DNA of 64,000 nucleotides from Diphasiastrum complanatum (GCA_029204225.1 CM055100.1:18832244-18896243), one strand, 5' to 3'; positions 1 through 11,451 are shown, numbered from the stretch's first letter. Numbers and translations are program-made. The notes: generated from the sequence alone by a model not told the origin.

Positions 1-817
1 CCAGTTCCGATGGGTCATCCGATTCTCCATCCGTTTTTGGTGTATCCTATGATGGATTGGTATGTCCATATGAGGCCTTTCTGGAAGAGTTTTTCGGCTA
101 CAGTTTGTCAGTTGGGGCCTCTACTATTTCTAGATTTGTTGCTACTATTTTCATGCATCATGTCTTTTTAGATGATGCATTGATTTCTTGGACCTTCTGG
201 AGCTTTTGGCATGCTGCTCTTCTCATGACAGGGGCCTTGAAGGTACCATGTGCCATTGCTACTTCTCATTCATGGGCCTTATGGATACCTTGGGCTTTTG
301 ACCATGCTGGTGCACATTTCTCCATTTTAGCTATCCTTTGTCAGGATGATCTCTTTATGATCCATGTTTCCTGGCATATCGCTTGCTTTTCCATGCTACT
401 ACAGTGTTCCTACTCCTTGGTGCTGGTCTTCCAATGCTGCTATCTTTTCTTGGGGCACCTATATTACTGAGTTTGCACATATGGTTGATGGTTACGTGTA
501 TGACGCGGCTATTCGCGATGATCTCTTTTCCAGTTTCCTTATTGGCTTCCCGTTGCTGATGCAGTTCTACCTTGTCGGGCTTTTTGGATACCTTGGTATG
601 ATGTCCCTATCTTTGGGCTGATCCTCTACTATCTTGGGCATTACGGATACCTTGGCATTCTTGGTTGCTGCTTGATCTTCTTCTGGTTCCTTGGCATTCT
701 TGGTTGTTTCAGAAGACGCGGCCGAGATGTTCCCTTCGTCGCCATGATGTTGATCCTGAGCCGTTCCCTTTCTTACTAGCTGCCATTCACCAGATTCGCC
801 TTCACCATAGTCGATGT

Positions 818-1006
818 TGCCGACAGATTCAGTTTTTGGTCCAGTTCGATGGTCGTCCTGTTGAGGAGGCCACATGGGAGCCTATTGATGTCTTTTATCA
901 TACACCATCACTTGCGGATGAGGATCGTGCTCCTCCTGCACTTGTTGATTCCTCTACATCAGATGCTGCTCTAGTTGTTGATGCACTAGGGCTTGCTGCT
1001 GTTTGA
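818..1006 (+). pseudogene. gypsy integrase C-terminal chromodomain fragment
   Basis: The frame reads QFLVQFDGRPVEEATWEPID followed by an acidic tail and a stop. The V-x-F/W-x-x-x-x-x-E-x-A-T-W-E-P pattern is the C-terminal half of the chromodomain found at the end of chromovirus-type gypsy integrases. Upstream sequence in this frame is open but not recognisable as integrase. The stop lies 45 bp before the 3' LTR, the expected position. Confidence 0.65.
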
Positions 1007-1050
1007 TCCAGTTTCTTTTCTGCAGTTGGGTCTTTTTTTGTGTCGGGGAG

Positions 1051-1493
1051 AGTTATGGACTCAGCTCCTTACATTCGCCGTGTCCACTTACATTTACTTT
1101 ACTTTATGCATAAGCAGGCCTTGGGCCCTTTTTTATTCATTATTGACACTTAGACTATATGGTTGGCCTTTGGCCTTATTATTCATTATTAGGCCATTTG
1201 GACATATTACTGGAGAGTGGGGGCCTTCTTGGAGGGCGCACTATTTTCCCTCCCAGTTGGGCCCTAGCCATCGGAAGTTTGCTTTTAGGGCTTCCTCTGG
1301 GCTATAAGTAGGGAAACTGTGTCATTTGTTATTCAGCTGATGATATTGATCTCTCTCTCTAGTCTCCTTAATCTCTCTCTTTCCTGCTTTCTAGGGTTAA
1401 GTCTTGCTTATGTGCTGCTTTCATAGCTTAAGTCTTGCTTATGTGATGCTTTCATAGCTTAGCTCTAGATCAGCTGTGGCTCTATTCGTAACT
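1051..1493 (+). repeat. gypsy 3' LTR (AGTTA...TAACT family)
   Basis: This 443-bp LTR starts AGTTATGGAC directly after the polypurine tract and ends TTCGTAACT. It contains a short CT-rich stretch near 1351-1384 and the shared CTAGGGTTAAGTCTTGCTTA segment. Related copies are at 8601-9018, 35656-36106, 52835-53129, 55789-56228 and 61163-61460. Confidence 0.8.
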
Positions 1494-2299
1494 TACATGA
1501 ACAAATATCTCATGTCAAAGTATGGTGAGTCAATTCATGTCAAAGCCAAAGGTCACACATTAGAAAGTAGCAAAGAGGATTTTGCGATATATCAAGGGGA
1601 CAACCAGATTTGGTATCGCTATGGTAATACTGCTAACATAAAACATGAAGGCTTTGTGGATGTTGATTGGGCAAGTGATGTTGCGGACATGAAATCCATT
1701 CCATAAGAGAACCAATGTGCTTGTATTGAAATGAGGATATGAACATGATTTCCAAACTCGAGTTTGGCACTCTTTATAGTGGAGAGGAGGGCCTTGGCCT
1801 CAAAATCCTATTGGCCCGTTTCTACCTCCCTAACTATTCAAACTTAAAAAAGAGTGGAAACCCATTCAAAAATTGGAGGCAACCAATTTGAATTTGAATT
1901 TTGGTGGGAACCCCAACGGGAACCCCAACTTTATTCACTAACTTGACATTTAGGCCTGCGACATTAAAAGTCCCGGAAAACGGCCTAAAGTCCTTTTGGT
2001 TACGACAACTACTTGAAGATCTCCAAATACAACAAGAAGGACCGACGACACTTCAATGTGATAATCAAAGTTGCATTCAACTTGCAAAGAATCCAGTTTT
2101 TCATAGCAGGACAAAGCACATTGAGGTTCAGCAACATTTCATATGAGAGAAGATACAAAGTGCAAATGTGAAGCTTATTTATTGTGACACCAACAATCAA
2201 GTGGCAAACATCTTCACAAAAGGACTCGGTCGAGAGAAATTTGAGAAGTTTAGAAAACTCCTGGGCGTCATTGATAATCAATCAAACATTAAAGGGGAG
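1494..2299 (+). pseudogene. Ty1/copia RNase H fragment, interrupted
   Basis: Downstream of the gypsy LTR, the plus strand shows copia reverse-transcriptase/RNase H remnants. They include a YQGDNQIWY-like stretch and HEGFVDVDWA at about 1649-1680. After an unrelated ~260-bp insertion, the RNase H continues with WLRQLLEDLQ, LQCDNQSCIQLAKNP and SRTKHIEVQQHF (1999-2145), then NIFTKGLGREKFEKFRKLLG. A polypurine tract AAAGGGGAG ends at 2299. The region carries stops and is not functional. The upstream half presumably continues 5' of the gypsy insertion, outside the window. Confidence 0.75.
1715..1975. other. Unidentified ~260-bp insertion within the copia RNase H
   Basis: The copia frame breaks after the D-x-K-S motif near 1700 and resumes near 1980 just before the WLRQLL motif. 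The intervening bases (GGAGAGGAGGGCCTTGGCC and flanks) encode nothing recognisable. They may be an LTR relic or filler DNA. Confidence 0.35.
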
Positions 2300-2735
2300 T
2301 GTTAGAATCAATGACTAATTGAATTATTATCATTTAGGACTTTATGGGCCATAGGCTGCAAGCAAGTACAAGGGGTTCTTTTCTATGCTTAGTAAAGTTT
2401 AGTAGAACTTGAGTTGAAGCCAAGTTCGTGATTCGGGTGCTAATTATAAAGCACCAACTTTGCTAGTTACAGGACTAAGATGCTTTTACCATATTTAGAC
2501 ACTATGTTTGGTAATTGCTTTTAGATTGCTTCTGCTTTTGCTTTTGCTTTTTGGAATGAACTATTGCCTATAAGTATAGGATGGTGCCCTCCTCCAATCT
2601 ATCCTCTTTCTATCATACATCTTCTCCTTAATCTAATAGAGTTCTTTTGGTGTGTACTTGTCTTATCTTTGTTATTTGTTGTATGTGTGAGTTATGTTAT
2701 GTTATAGTCAACTCCAATCTAGGTATTAGTCATAA
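2300..2735 (+). repeat. Probable copia 3' LTR
   Basis: The sequence begins TGTTAGAATC directly after the polypurine tract, as expected for a copia 3' LTR. It contains a TATA-like stretch near 2570 and pyrimidine-rich sequence near 2590-2640. The 3' boundary is a guess because no partner LTR is in the window. Confidence 0.45.
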
Positions 2736-2739
2736 TTCC

Positions 2740-4548
2740 ATCACTTTTGACAACAGAATCTTTCAAGGGGGGAAGAATGCCATGTCCATGTCATGTATTG
2801 AGTATTCAGAACAATCCTTGATGTTGATGTTCGGCAGTCCAGTGTAAGAGATTATTAGTTATGCCTCAACATTTTGATCCAGGCTAGAAATGTAATTAAT
2901 AACCTTGTGAGGGCCCAAACTATCCTTTTGGTGTATGGTGATTGATGGCTATATGCATGTTGAGGAGTATCAATAGTAATTGACTATGAGTTTACTAGAG
3001 AATTAGTGTTCTGGAAGGAATATGCTTAGGCTCCAAGGGTCTATATATACCTACAAAAACTCGCTTTGCTCCACTTCCAGATTCCAATTTTCAGTTACCA
3101 GAAACCTCTCATCTCCTGTATTCAGTCACTGTGGCTCAAGGGTGAAGCTGTTGTGGATTTATCTTCAGTTTCTCTTTGGTTGGGTGGTTTGGCTCCAAAC
3201 TATCCTTTTGGTGTTTGCAACAAGATCTTAAGGATCTACATAAGGCAATCTTTACAAAGTGCCACTGCAAGGAATACAAAACAAAGTTTTGAAGTACCTC
3301 CTAGCCCTTCCTGTTGGATTCATGGAACCATATGGATCTATACCAAGTTTGGCTCAAAAAATTGATTTGGGGTCTTGTACAAGTCTTCAGTTTGAAAGCA
3401 TCATAATGGATATAAATCAAGCAGAGGAAATCAACCATGTACAAGTCGTATGAACTCTTCTTGAGTTAGAAAAACATAGTCCTCAAACTATCTTTTCAGA
3501 TGCTAAAAATCTAGTTCTCATGATTGTTTGGTACATTGGAAGCATGTCAATAGGTTTGCATATATAGCCTTTTAGTCAATCGTCCTATTGGGGAAATAAT
3601 GTATGTCTTTTGTCATGATAGTTTGTATGCACTTGTAATAGGTGTAAGAATAAGAATTTTCAGGAAATATGTATCATCTTCTATCTGCAGTAGCTTCTGT
3701 CATTAAGTTAATGTTTTATGCTACAAAATATTGTAGTTCCAATGTGCAGGATACATGACTGTTTTTATCGTTGGAGATGCAGCCTGTGTATATAAGATTT
3801 TTTCCTTAATGAAAATTGTTCTGCAAAGCTTCGTTCTAAAGCCTGGACATGTCATTTACATTATCTGTTGTTCTGGTACGAATATTTGTTTCTGTAGTCT
3901 AATATAGCATGCAAGTGAGTACCCTTAAAATGCTTTGGAGTATTGCACCAAACTTTATAAAAGCTTAATCACACAGTGTCTCTGCCTAATATTGCAGGAG
4001 ACTAACCAAATGTAAATTTCAAAAGTGTAAAGCCTTTGCTTGTGCTTTGTGAAATTTTATATGATTACACAGTAAAACATGCATATTGATCTACATCTCT
4101 TCCTAAAGGGGAGATAGATTACAAACAAGATTAGCAAATTTACTGCTGTTAACGTTCATGTGGCAATATTATACTCCAATAAGAGCCAAGTAAAGCTGGA
4201 AAGCTCAAGTCTATATTAGTAGAGCAAATAAGGCTAAATGGATGCATTTTTGGTTGACATGGAATGATGAAATTTCAGCTGTCACAGATTTTTGGTACAG
4301 ATAACATGTGCTATTTAGAAAATTTGTGACAATAGCAAACTCCCAGTTTTATTTGGTTCAAGTTGACTGTGAGGTTCATCCAAATGAGCATGTTTCTGAA
4401 GATGGCCAGCATTTTATAATTAGTTGTTTTTTCCTGTTTTCAGCCGTTGCATAGGAAGTATTAACTCCTAGAATAGTTATTGTGAAGATTGAATACCCTC
4501 TTCTTCATACTTTTTTCCAAGAAGCTGAACAAATGATTGGGCTTGCAG
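2740..4548. other. Intronic sequence, nothing recognised
   Basis: This is AT-rich, non-coding sequence upstream of exon A on both strands. I see no RNA gene, complete repeat or conserved protein segment. A short duplicated phrase, AACTATCCTTTTGGTGT, occurs near 2918 and 3199. Confidence 0.5.
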
Positions 4549-4634
4549 GAGAATATTTGGCCTTAACTGGTGAACGCATTGATGGAGCAGAAATGCTTGC
4601 ATGTGGTCTTGCAACACACTATGTACTCTCTGAG
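4549..4634 (+). CDS. CHY1-like hydrolase, exon A (first exon in window)
   Basis: The exon follows a TTGCAG acceptor and ends at GAG before a GTAAAA donor. It begins with the last two bases of a split glycine codon and ends in phase 0. It encodes the very conserved family stretch GEYLALTGERIDGAEML followed by ACGLATHYV, the segment after the crotonase core where the family usually reads G-E-Y/F-x-x-L-T-G. The preceding exon should end one base into a glycine codon. I found no match for it between 1 and 4548, so the upstream intron is also longer than 4.5 kb. Confidence 0.88.
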
Positions 4635-6069
4635 GTAAAAGTTTTTCGCTATGCTGATCCTCTAAGGAGTACATATATGTGCATTGCAGTGGTTGGAGCT
4701 TTGATATCTTAGGGTTTTTTGTTACACGGTATGTTGTGGCACAAAAAATGGTTGGGTCGATATTGATTTTCTGAACTGAATTTTATCTTGAGTTAGCCAG
4801 GCAAGATAGTACTTGCTAATAAAACCTTAAAATGACTGATATTTCATGCAACCTCTGTTTTCAGCTGTCTAAATCATAGTGTAACAAAGACTTAGCTTTG
4901 AATCAATCATCCATCAATACAGGCCTATTCATACTTTCTAAGGTCTTACAGTCTACAACTTAGAGCCAGAGGCCTAATAGTGACTATATGATGTGACTAA
5001 ATTTTGAGTTACACCAAATAGGGGCCCAAGTACTAAAAGCATAAGGTAAAAACATTGTCATAATAAATAACCCCAGGGGCTTCTAGCTTGAGCTATTAAT
5101 TATAAATGGTCTATAAGTCTCCATCCTCCTACAAAGTTGTACTTCCCTCAGTGTTTTTTTGAATAAAGTGTTTGTGCAACAAAATTGAAAGGATTGCCAA
5201 AATTGCATATATTCCAGATGTTGCCAAAAAGGATGTGAGAAAAAAAACTGATTGTATATACATAGTCCATGTGGGGTCATCTCCGACCATAGGAGTCATG
5301 CATGACCATCTGTCAATTGTGCACATTGATGTGGATCCATAACAAGGGGTCGCCTCGTGCCAATAGGAGATTGACATGTGGCACCCAAAAGACCTCTAGC
5401 TCTAGACCAATGTTCTGTCGCAATTGTAACAAAGCTTTGGGCCTAAAAAAGAGCACCAAGACATGCTTTGCTGCATAGATTCCTTGTCAATCTGATAGAC
5501 CAATGCCATGTGAATGTAGTAGACAAGGACATAATACTCATAGAGGTGAGATGACAATAGGAAGAAATGGATTCCATTATTCACAGAGAGCAGGAATGCA
5601 TGATAGCGGCTGGACCAAGCGACTTAGAGGATGCAGAGAAAACCGATGCTTCAACCCAGTAGAGGTAAATTACAGTGGGAATAGAGGCCATGCATCATAA
5701 ACCTAGGCCATGCATATTGCACCCATGTGCAAGAGTGTCAAACGCTACTAGCAATAGGTTTTATTTGCAAATATACAGTAGCTGCCATGCGATCCCTAAA
5801 GAACAAGAATATTGGCCAAACACTTGTGTGAACTATTTGCATCCTAACACATGTAAATTCTTTCTGGATCACTCGGCAGGGGCCAATGCCTAACCGACTG
5901 AACCACGATTCATCTGGTTCATAATCAACCGTTTGGAAATCTTGGGCTATATGGTGCACCAGTAGCACATGATGATAGGTGTTGACTCCAATGCAGCTGT
6001 CTAGGAATTTGGAAATGATTACCATATCCAAGGAGCAATGGAATGGCTGAATATATTTAGACCATAAGC
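4635..6069. other. Intron A-B, first part: nothing recognised
   Basis: Non-coding sequence follows exon A. Short open frames on both strands have no recognisable domain. Some minus-strand stretches may be decayed copia, but I cannot support that. Confidence 0.45.
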
Positions 6070-6275
6070 CTTGGAGAAAGAGTCTTTTGTCTATTGGTGC
6101 AATGACAGATTGTAAGCTGAAGGTTGAATTCAATGACAAAAGGTGTCAGGTCAAGGATGTGAAGCAGGGTTTCAAAGTGATAATTGATGGTTTTAGGGAT
6201 AGAACTTGTGGTTTGTACAAGCTAAATGTTGTGGTTACAAAGTATAGTGGATTGGCAACAACATTATCCTAAGTG
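6070..6275 (+). pseudogene. Ty1/copia gag-pre-integrase fragment
   Basis: The open frame reads KLKVEFNDKRCQVKDVKQG followed by FKVIIDGFRDRTCGLYKLNV. This is the pattern of the segment between copia protease and integrase (usually K-V-E-F-x-x-x-x-C-x-V-K-D...G-L-Y-K-L). No flanking protease or integrase is readable, so it is an isolated relic. Confidence 0.55.
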
Positions 6276-7380
6276 ATTTTTCTATTTAAGTACTTCGCCC
6301 TACAGTGTCTGCATACTAGTGTGGCAAGTGCGTCCATGAGCTGCCGTTGTGCTATGATGTTCTGCTATCGTTTAAGAAAGTTTACAACTGCGGCTAGGGT
6401 ATGCATATCCTTGCTCATTAGGTCCATGTATCCTTTTAACATTGCTCTCATATCACTTGATTCAAAATTGAAGCATGCCCTCGTTCAGGTATCAGGTCAT
6501 AGAATCTAGGGGCTTGCGGTTGAGGTACGATGGCCCTTTGCTAGTTAATAACATCTTGTGTCCTATCAACAGATTGAGCATGCTATCAATTGAGCATTCA
6601 TACACTTTCAAATCACCCAAAATCTTACTAAGGATGCGAAAGCCAATAAGCACAATAGGAACGGATGGTGGATCAAACCTACCCAACCAACCAAATCATT
6701 TGAATCTAGCACCCAAGCTTTGGATCAAAGCAATGAATCAAGAGGAGACATGTCACACTAGTAGCAGGTAGCTACAACACCCAAATCAAGCTCTCCTCCT
6801 AGGGAGGCCTATGGGTTTACTTATACCGTCCAAGATTCCACTCGAACTAGGATTGACTTGGGACACATCATTGGGACACATCAGCTGCCTAACTGGGCCA
6901 CATCAGCCACTTATGTATGAAAAAACAAAATGTTTCTAGTGCCAAAGCCTTGCTAGCTCTCCACGTTTGACAGAAAAGACACAAGAAACGAAATTGTTCG
7001 CGAACAATTTTGCGACACACGACACGAAATTGTTTCGCGACACAAAATCATTCTTGCTCCACGAATGGCCAAGAAGATTAGCCAAGTACCATGGTGTACA
7101 AATATTTGATCAAATATCATAACATCAACAGAAGTACTCTAGATCGTGGCTAATCTGCCACTCTTGTAATTCGCGATTAGTTGTGGATGTTCAACCTTTC
7201 TAATCTGGAAGTTACACGACGCGACACGAAAAATTTCGCGAACTATATACTTTCTGCCTGATGCATAATACTGGAAGTCAGAAAAAGACGAAAAATACAG
7301 AATACATGTCCGCCTGTGAGCGAGACAATTTTGTAGAGGATCTGTAGATCCAGAAGTCCGCTAGTAAGCGAGACATTATT

Positions 7381-7438
7381 CGTGAGAGAACTGTATTTCT
7401 CTCACGCCAATGCACTGTGTGGATCTGTCGCACAGTGC
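7381..7438. repeat. Two perfect hairpins in the putative copia LTR
   Basis: CGTGAGAGAA (7381-7390) pairs with TTCTCTCACG (7397-7406). GCACTGTG (7412-7419) pairs with CACAGTGC (7431-7438). They lie in tandem just downstream of two GTCCGC...AGCGAGAC phrases (7307 and 7356). Confidence 0.7.
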
Positions 7439-7647
7439 TTGAAAAATTAGAAGATCAATAGATAATATTGTAGCTGTTGTGCACATATTATTATGTATGA
7501 TTGTATGATCTCGAATATATTTTTGTCTGCTACAATTTGTGTATCTGACATCAGCACTGTCTATCTACACTCTGAAGGATTGTAGGAATGATATAGCCGG
7601 CAGTGACCAGAAATCATATTTGAATTCTTGACGAACTGATTTTGTTC

Positions 7648-7995
7648 GCAAATGCTTTCGCTTCGCTTCGCTTCGCTTCGCTTCGCTTCGCTTTGCGATC
7701 ACTTAGCTATAAGCGTAAATCAATTTCAGAGCTCACTTAAGTTTCGTTTCGTTTCGCTTCGTTTCGTCTTGTGTCATTTCATCTAGTCTCGTCTCGTTAC
7801 AGAGCCTGATTGATCTTTTCGTGAATTCTTCTCTTTCGTCTAATTTCGATTCGTTTCGTTTCGTTTCGCGATATCTATGCTTCCAGCATGAATCAATGTC
7901 AGAGCTCGTTTAAATTTCGCTTCGCTTCGCTTCATTTTCGTCTAGATTTCGTCTCATTTCGTTTCGTTGTGTTACAGAGCCTGATTGATCCAACA
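7648..7995. repeat. Two tandem ~174-bp units rich in TTCGC/TTTCG pentamers
   Basis: Unit 1 (about 7648-7820) and unit 2 (about 7821-7995) share TCAGAGCTC (7726 and 7899) and CAGAGCCTGATTGATC (7800 and 7975), a period of 173-175 bp. Each unit begins and continues with pentameric runs: (CGCTT)n at 7655-7693, then TTTCG runs at 7741, 7848 and 7915. Replication slippage inside the LTR is the simplest origin. Confidence 0.75.
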
Positions 7996-8124
7996 CGAAT
8001 TATTCTTGAACAGACATAATTCGAGTTTCGCAAAATTGTTCGCGAATCGTTCGAGATTTTTATCAGTTTGTCACCAGAGTTCTAGCTGGAATTTGCATTT
8101 TCTGAGTGCAATTTTTCGCATCAG

Positions 8125-8137
8125 TGGTATTAGAGCC
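8125..8137 (+). promoter_or_regulatory. Primer-binding site of the copia element
   Basis: TGGTATTAGAGCC is complementary to the 3' end of plant initiator methionine tRNA, with one difference (TTAG for TCAG). It lies 103 bp upstream of the gag start. Confidence 0.7.
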
Positions 8138-8239
8138 TACCTTGTCAAAGTTTGACATAGCCGAAAAGCTATCAGATCCAAGGGGCTAAGCATTCAAACA
8201 AACAACCATTAACAAGTGAGAAAGACAAATTCAGGAGCA

Positions 8240-8600
8240 ATGGCTTCAATTAGCAGCATACAATTCAAGATCTGTACAGTTCTGGATTCATCAGGATCTA
8301 ACTTCCTAGCATGGAAGGTTAAGACCTCGCTGATACTAAAGGGTGAAGGATTATTCCCTTGGGTTGATGGCACTGAGGAGATGCCTACAACAACAGACAA
8401 GGAGCTATGCGAATGGAGGGAGCAGAATGACAAGGCAGTAGCCTTGCTATCATCATCCATCAAGGATAACCTCACACTTGACCTGGCTACACTCTCTAAA
8501 GCAAAAGAGATGTGGGATACATTACTCACAAGATTTCAGACGAAGTCACGCAGTCAGATAATGATGCTTGAAGATCAGTTGACAAACCTGAAGTGGGATG
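8240..8600 (+). pseudogene. Ty1/copia gag (UBN2-type), N-terminal fragment
   Basis: The frame starts at ATG 8240 and is open for 120 codons. Landmarks are LDSSGSNFLAWKVKTSL (the conserved N-F/Y-x-x-W motif), an A-L-x-x-L/I-x-x-S helix, and AKEMWDTLLTRFQTKS (the W-x-x-L-x-x-x-Y/F motif). These identify the copia gag UBN2 domain. The frame runs directly into a gypsy LTR at 8601, so the gene is broken there. The remainder of gag is not visible nearby. Confidence 0.8.
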
Positions 8601-9018
8601 AGTTATGGACTCAGCTCATTACATTCGCCGCGTCCATTTACATTTACAGTTACTTTACTTTATGCATAAGTAGGCCTTGGGCCCTTTTTTATTCATTAGT
8701 GACATTCAGACCATATGGTTGGTCGTTGGCCTTATTATTCATTATTAGGCCATTTGGACATATTACTGGAGAGTGGGGGCCTTCTTGGAGGGCGCACTAT
8801 TATCCCTCCCTGTTGGGCCCTAGCCACTGGAAGCTTCCTTTTAGGGCTTCCTCTTGGCTATAAGTAGGGAAACTGTGTCATTTGTCATTCAGCTGATGAT
8901 ATTGATCTCTCTCTTTAGCCTCCTTAATCTCTCTCTTTCCTGTTTTCTAGGGTTAAGTCTTGCTTATGTGATGCTTTCATAGCTTAATTCTAGATCAGCT
9001 GTGGCTTTATTCGTAACT
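8601..9018 (+). repeat. gypsy 5' LTR (AGTTA...TAACT family)
   Basis: This 418-bp LTR starts AGTTATGGAC and ends TTCGTAACT. A primer-binding site TGGTATCAGAGCA (9019-9031) follows with no spacer, so this is a 5' LTR in plus orientation. The internal region is lost after about 9110. It interrupts the copia gag; the bases just upstream are GGATG. Confidence 0.8.
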
Positions 9019-9199
9019 TGGTATCAGAGCACTTTTCTGAGCACAATCTGGAATTTTTTCTTTGCTGCCTTGCCTTGCTCCTTCAACATCCATTATATGA
9101 GATAATGCGTCCGCAGCCACATTCTCTTTGCCCTTTTATGTACAAAATTTCCTAATGAATCTCCTGCACAAGCTTTGCCACCTAGCCTGCCATCAATGG

Positions 9200-9710
9200 A
9201 ACAACTACCCAATTGTAATTCTAGACAAATCTACGATAGAAAAATGCAAAGGCCCAAAAATGATCGTAGTTGACGAATATTAGTTGACCAAGGCCAACTC
9301 AATACCACAACAACCTTAGTTGGATTGACAACAATCCCCCTCTATCGTCACTATTTGACTAAGGTAAGCCACACAAGTCATACACAACTCGGTTTTCTTA
9401 TCATTGGCATACAAAACATTGTTTTGCAATGCCTTTAGACCGTTCCTAGATGCTTTCTATGGTCTAGAATTGACTTATTGTAGATTAGGATGTCATCAAA
9501 AAAAGTAATGACAAACCCACCCATAAAGTCTCCGAGTAAGTCGTTCATTAGGATCATGAACGTCGCTAGAGCGTTAGTTAGACCAAAAGGCATGACCAAG
9601 AACTCATGATGTTCAAAACGCGTACGAAACGCCGCCTTCAACACATCAGACTCCCTAATACGGATTTGGTGGTAGCCTCTCTTAAGATCTATTTTGCATA
9701 GGTCCTGCAC
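9200..9710 (-). pseudogene. Ty3/gypsy reverse transcriptase fragment
   Basis: On the minus strand the frame 9710-9435 reads [28 protein letters not shown] and VITFFDDILIYNKS. These are RT motifs including the F-x-D-D catalytic box. After a stop it continues with ALQNNVLYANDKKTE toward 9300 in another frame. The polarity is opposite to the adjacent LTR at 8601-9018, so this is a separate insertion. The tyrosine of the usual Y-x-D-D is phenylalanine here. Confidence 0.8.
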
Positions 9711-9719
9711 TCAGAGCCA

Positions 9720-10555
9720 TCTCAATCATGTGTTCCACATTTCTACTTGGGGGTATTCTTGCTGGGTTTTCTTGAACAAGAATTGCCCCTTATCTCATTC
9801 GCAGCCCTCAAGTGAGATGTCAAATTCAACCTAGTCCCAAAGAACTTTTAAAGTTTAATCTTTTGACGGTAATTGTTTTATTCTATCTTCTTTTATATCA
9901 GGAATGTACAGAGATTCATAAAAGAAGATTCCACAATCAACAAAATCTTTTGCAGTTCTACTTCTATATTGCAACTGTCCAATATCAGTGTGTACTACAT
10001 CTAACACATGAGATCCAATTGGCTCCCATTCATTTATATTGGATGGATATAAATCTGCAAGAGAAAAATGATCAGATTGGCAAGTTTAATAGTAGATGAT
10101 TATGAATGAGAAAAATCAAAGTATGGTAATATATCAATACTCACCGTTGTTTTTTTTGTGATCATTTTCCAAGCAATTAGGAAAATTTGCAACCCATGTC
10201 ACTAACTTGGATTTTTCATAGTCTCATCCAAGAATTTGGAAACCTCATACTACAAAAAGTCACAAAGATATACTGAACTTCCAAAGGATACATATTTTGA
10301 GGTTCATAAAGAAGTTATTTGTAAAGCATGCCACCAGTGTCAATAACTTATCTCTTATTTTTACATTGTAGAATTTTTGCTATTTTACAATTTGACAAAT
10401 GACACTAAGTCAAGGAAAGGATATAGCAACAAATAGTGGATTATTCTACATTAGGTGGATATAAAGATTGTATTCATTTGTTTTAAACTTTTGGTTTCAT
10501 CTCATCTCACTTATCCCCTACTTTATAGCGATTGACATTATTCTGGTATCAACAG
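9720..10555. other. Intron A-B, last part: nothing recognised
   Basis: AT-rich sequence with no domain, repeat or RNA gene that I can support. It ends at the acceptor of exon B. Confidence 0.5.
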
Positions 10556-10677
10556 GATTTTTCTTTGCTTGAAAATGACTTGCATAATTTGCAAACATCA
10601 TCACAAGATGTTGTCAACAACACATTGAACAAATTTTCCAAGGTCGTTTCTCCTCATTCTAAAAGCTTCTTATTCAG
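10556..10677 (+). CDS. CHY1-like hydrolase, exon B
   Basis: The acceptor is ATCAACAG and the donor is GTATGA. The exon starts in phase 0 and ends two bases into an arginine codon. It encodes a helical stretch, DFSLLENDLHNLQTSSQDV followed by a V-x-P-x-x-x-S-x-L-x-R ending. This fits the family's linker helices, where an L-x-x-L-E-x-x-L pattern is followed by an ID-x-CF-x-x-x-T-V-E-E-I-I segment in the next exon. Conservation is lower here than in the other exons. The assignment rests on splice signals, phase continuity and position as much as on residues. Confidence 0.78.
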
Positions 10678-11355
10678 GTATGATATTATAATTTTCCTTG
10701 CAATCTTGTATAGCATGCTTATTGATTCACTAGGATATCAAAATAGCTTAGTTATAACAAATTACATTGTTTCCTAACACAAAAATTAGTATGATGACCA
10801 AGAATAATCTGTTAAAAATGGTCTATGTTTTTATGGATCAACCTTATTCAAAGGTTGGTCCAAAGTTTCTAGGCTTCCTTGAAGATCAACCATGCGAAGA
10901 AATTTTCATTTTCCTATTGCGTCATGGCATACTAGAGCAAAGGATCTCAATTTTGACAATAGTTGTTTAGAGATTTAAAATGTAACTATTCACCTTCTAT
11001 AGCCATTGTTCAACAATTTTGTATAAAGATAGCCTTTTATTATGGATTTTTATCAGTACAAGCCTAGGGGAGAGATTCTTGTTGTGATTCGAGAATATGA
11101 CAGGCACTTTGTACAAATAGGAATTTTACTTTTCATTGAGGTCATGGTGAGAGAGAAAGTGGTGAATGAGCCGACCCTTGAAGTATTCACTATTGTATCA
11201 TCCACTTATATTCAAATAGAACATTGCTAGTAACTTTGTTAAGTAGAAAGTCATAGCTATGTTTAACCTTTTTTTTTGTTTTGGAAGGTAGCATTGTTGC
11301 ATGGGGACATTTTCAATCAAGTCATTCTTGCAATACATGTGTTTTAATGTGTCAG

Positions 11356-11416
11356 GGAAGAGGCTATCAACAAAGTGTTTTCCATGGAGACAGTTGAAGA
11401 TATTCTTCTTGCTTTA
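11356..11416 (+). CDS. CHY1-like hydrolase, exon C
   Basis: The exon lies between a GTGTCAG acceptor and a consensus GTAAGT donor. Its first base completes the arginine codon of exon B and it ends in phase 0. It encodes EEAINKVFSMETVEDILLAL, matching the family pattern I-D-x-C-F-x-x-x-T-V-E-E-I-I-x-A-L. A 72-bp (CT)n tract starts 36 bp after the donor, near the start of the 16.8-kb intron that holds most of the LINE and gypsy sequence of this region. Confidence 0.85.
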
Positions 11417-11448
11417 GTAAGTTGCAATACCTCTACCCATTTTGCATC

Positions 11449-11451
<3 letters not shown>

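Larger units (their letters stand above)
1..1493 (+). mobile_element. Ty3/gypsy element, 3' portion (decayed) with 3' LTR
   Basis: The 5' part is outside the window. Positions 1-800 are degenerate sequence with many stops in all frames, presumably the end of the integrase region. A chromodomain-like segment follows near 835-880. A polypurine tract (CGGGGAG) ends at 1050 and the 3' LTR occupies 1051-1493. The element interrupts copia sequence that resumes at 1494. It belongs to the LTR family with AGTTA...TAACT ends. Confidence 0.7.
6880..8239 (+). mobile_element. Ty1/copia 5' LTR and leader (probable)
   Basis: The sequence ends with a tRNA-iMet-type primer-binding site TGGTATTAGAGCC at 8125-8137, followed by a short leader and a copia gag start at 8240. 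The region upstream, rich in TTTCG and CGAAAC motifs with two perfect hairpins, is therefore probably the 5' LTR, ending around the CGCATCA at 8117-8123. The left boundary is not determined. Confidence 0.5.

Noticed and set aside
57-621. Hydrophobic open frames of 137 and 85 codons at the left edge
   Set aside because: They lie in decayed gypsy sequence with no domain; the hydrophobicity reflects T-rich DNA.
3022-3453. Upstream exon of the hydrolase gene in the 3.0-3.45 kb region
   Set aside because: Overlapping frames there have no match to the conserved segment that should precede exon A, and the phase would not fit.
7648-7995. A CRISPR-like reading of the regularly spaced TTTCG repeats
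   Set aside because: The repeats are pentamers without unique spacers, in plant retroelement sequence.
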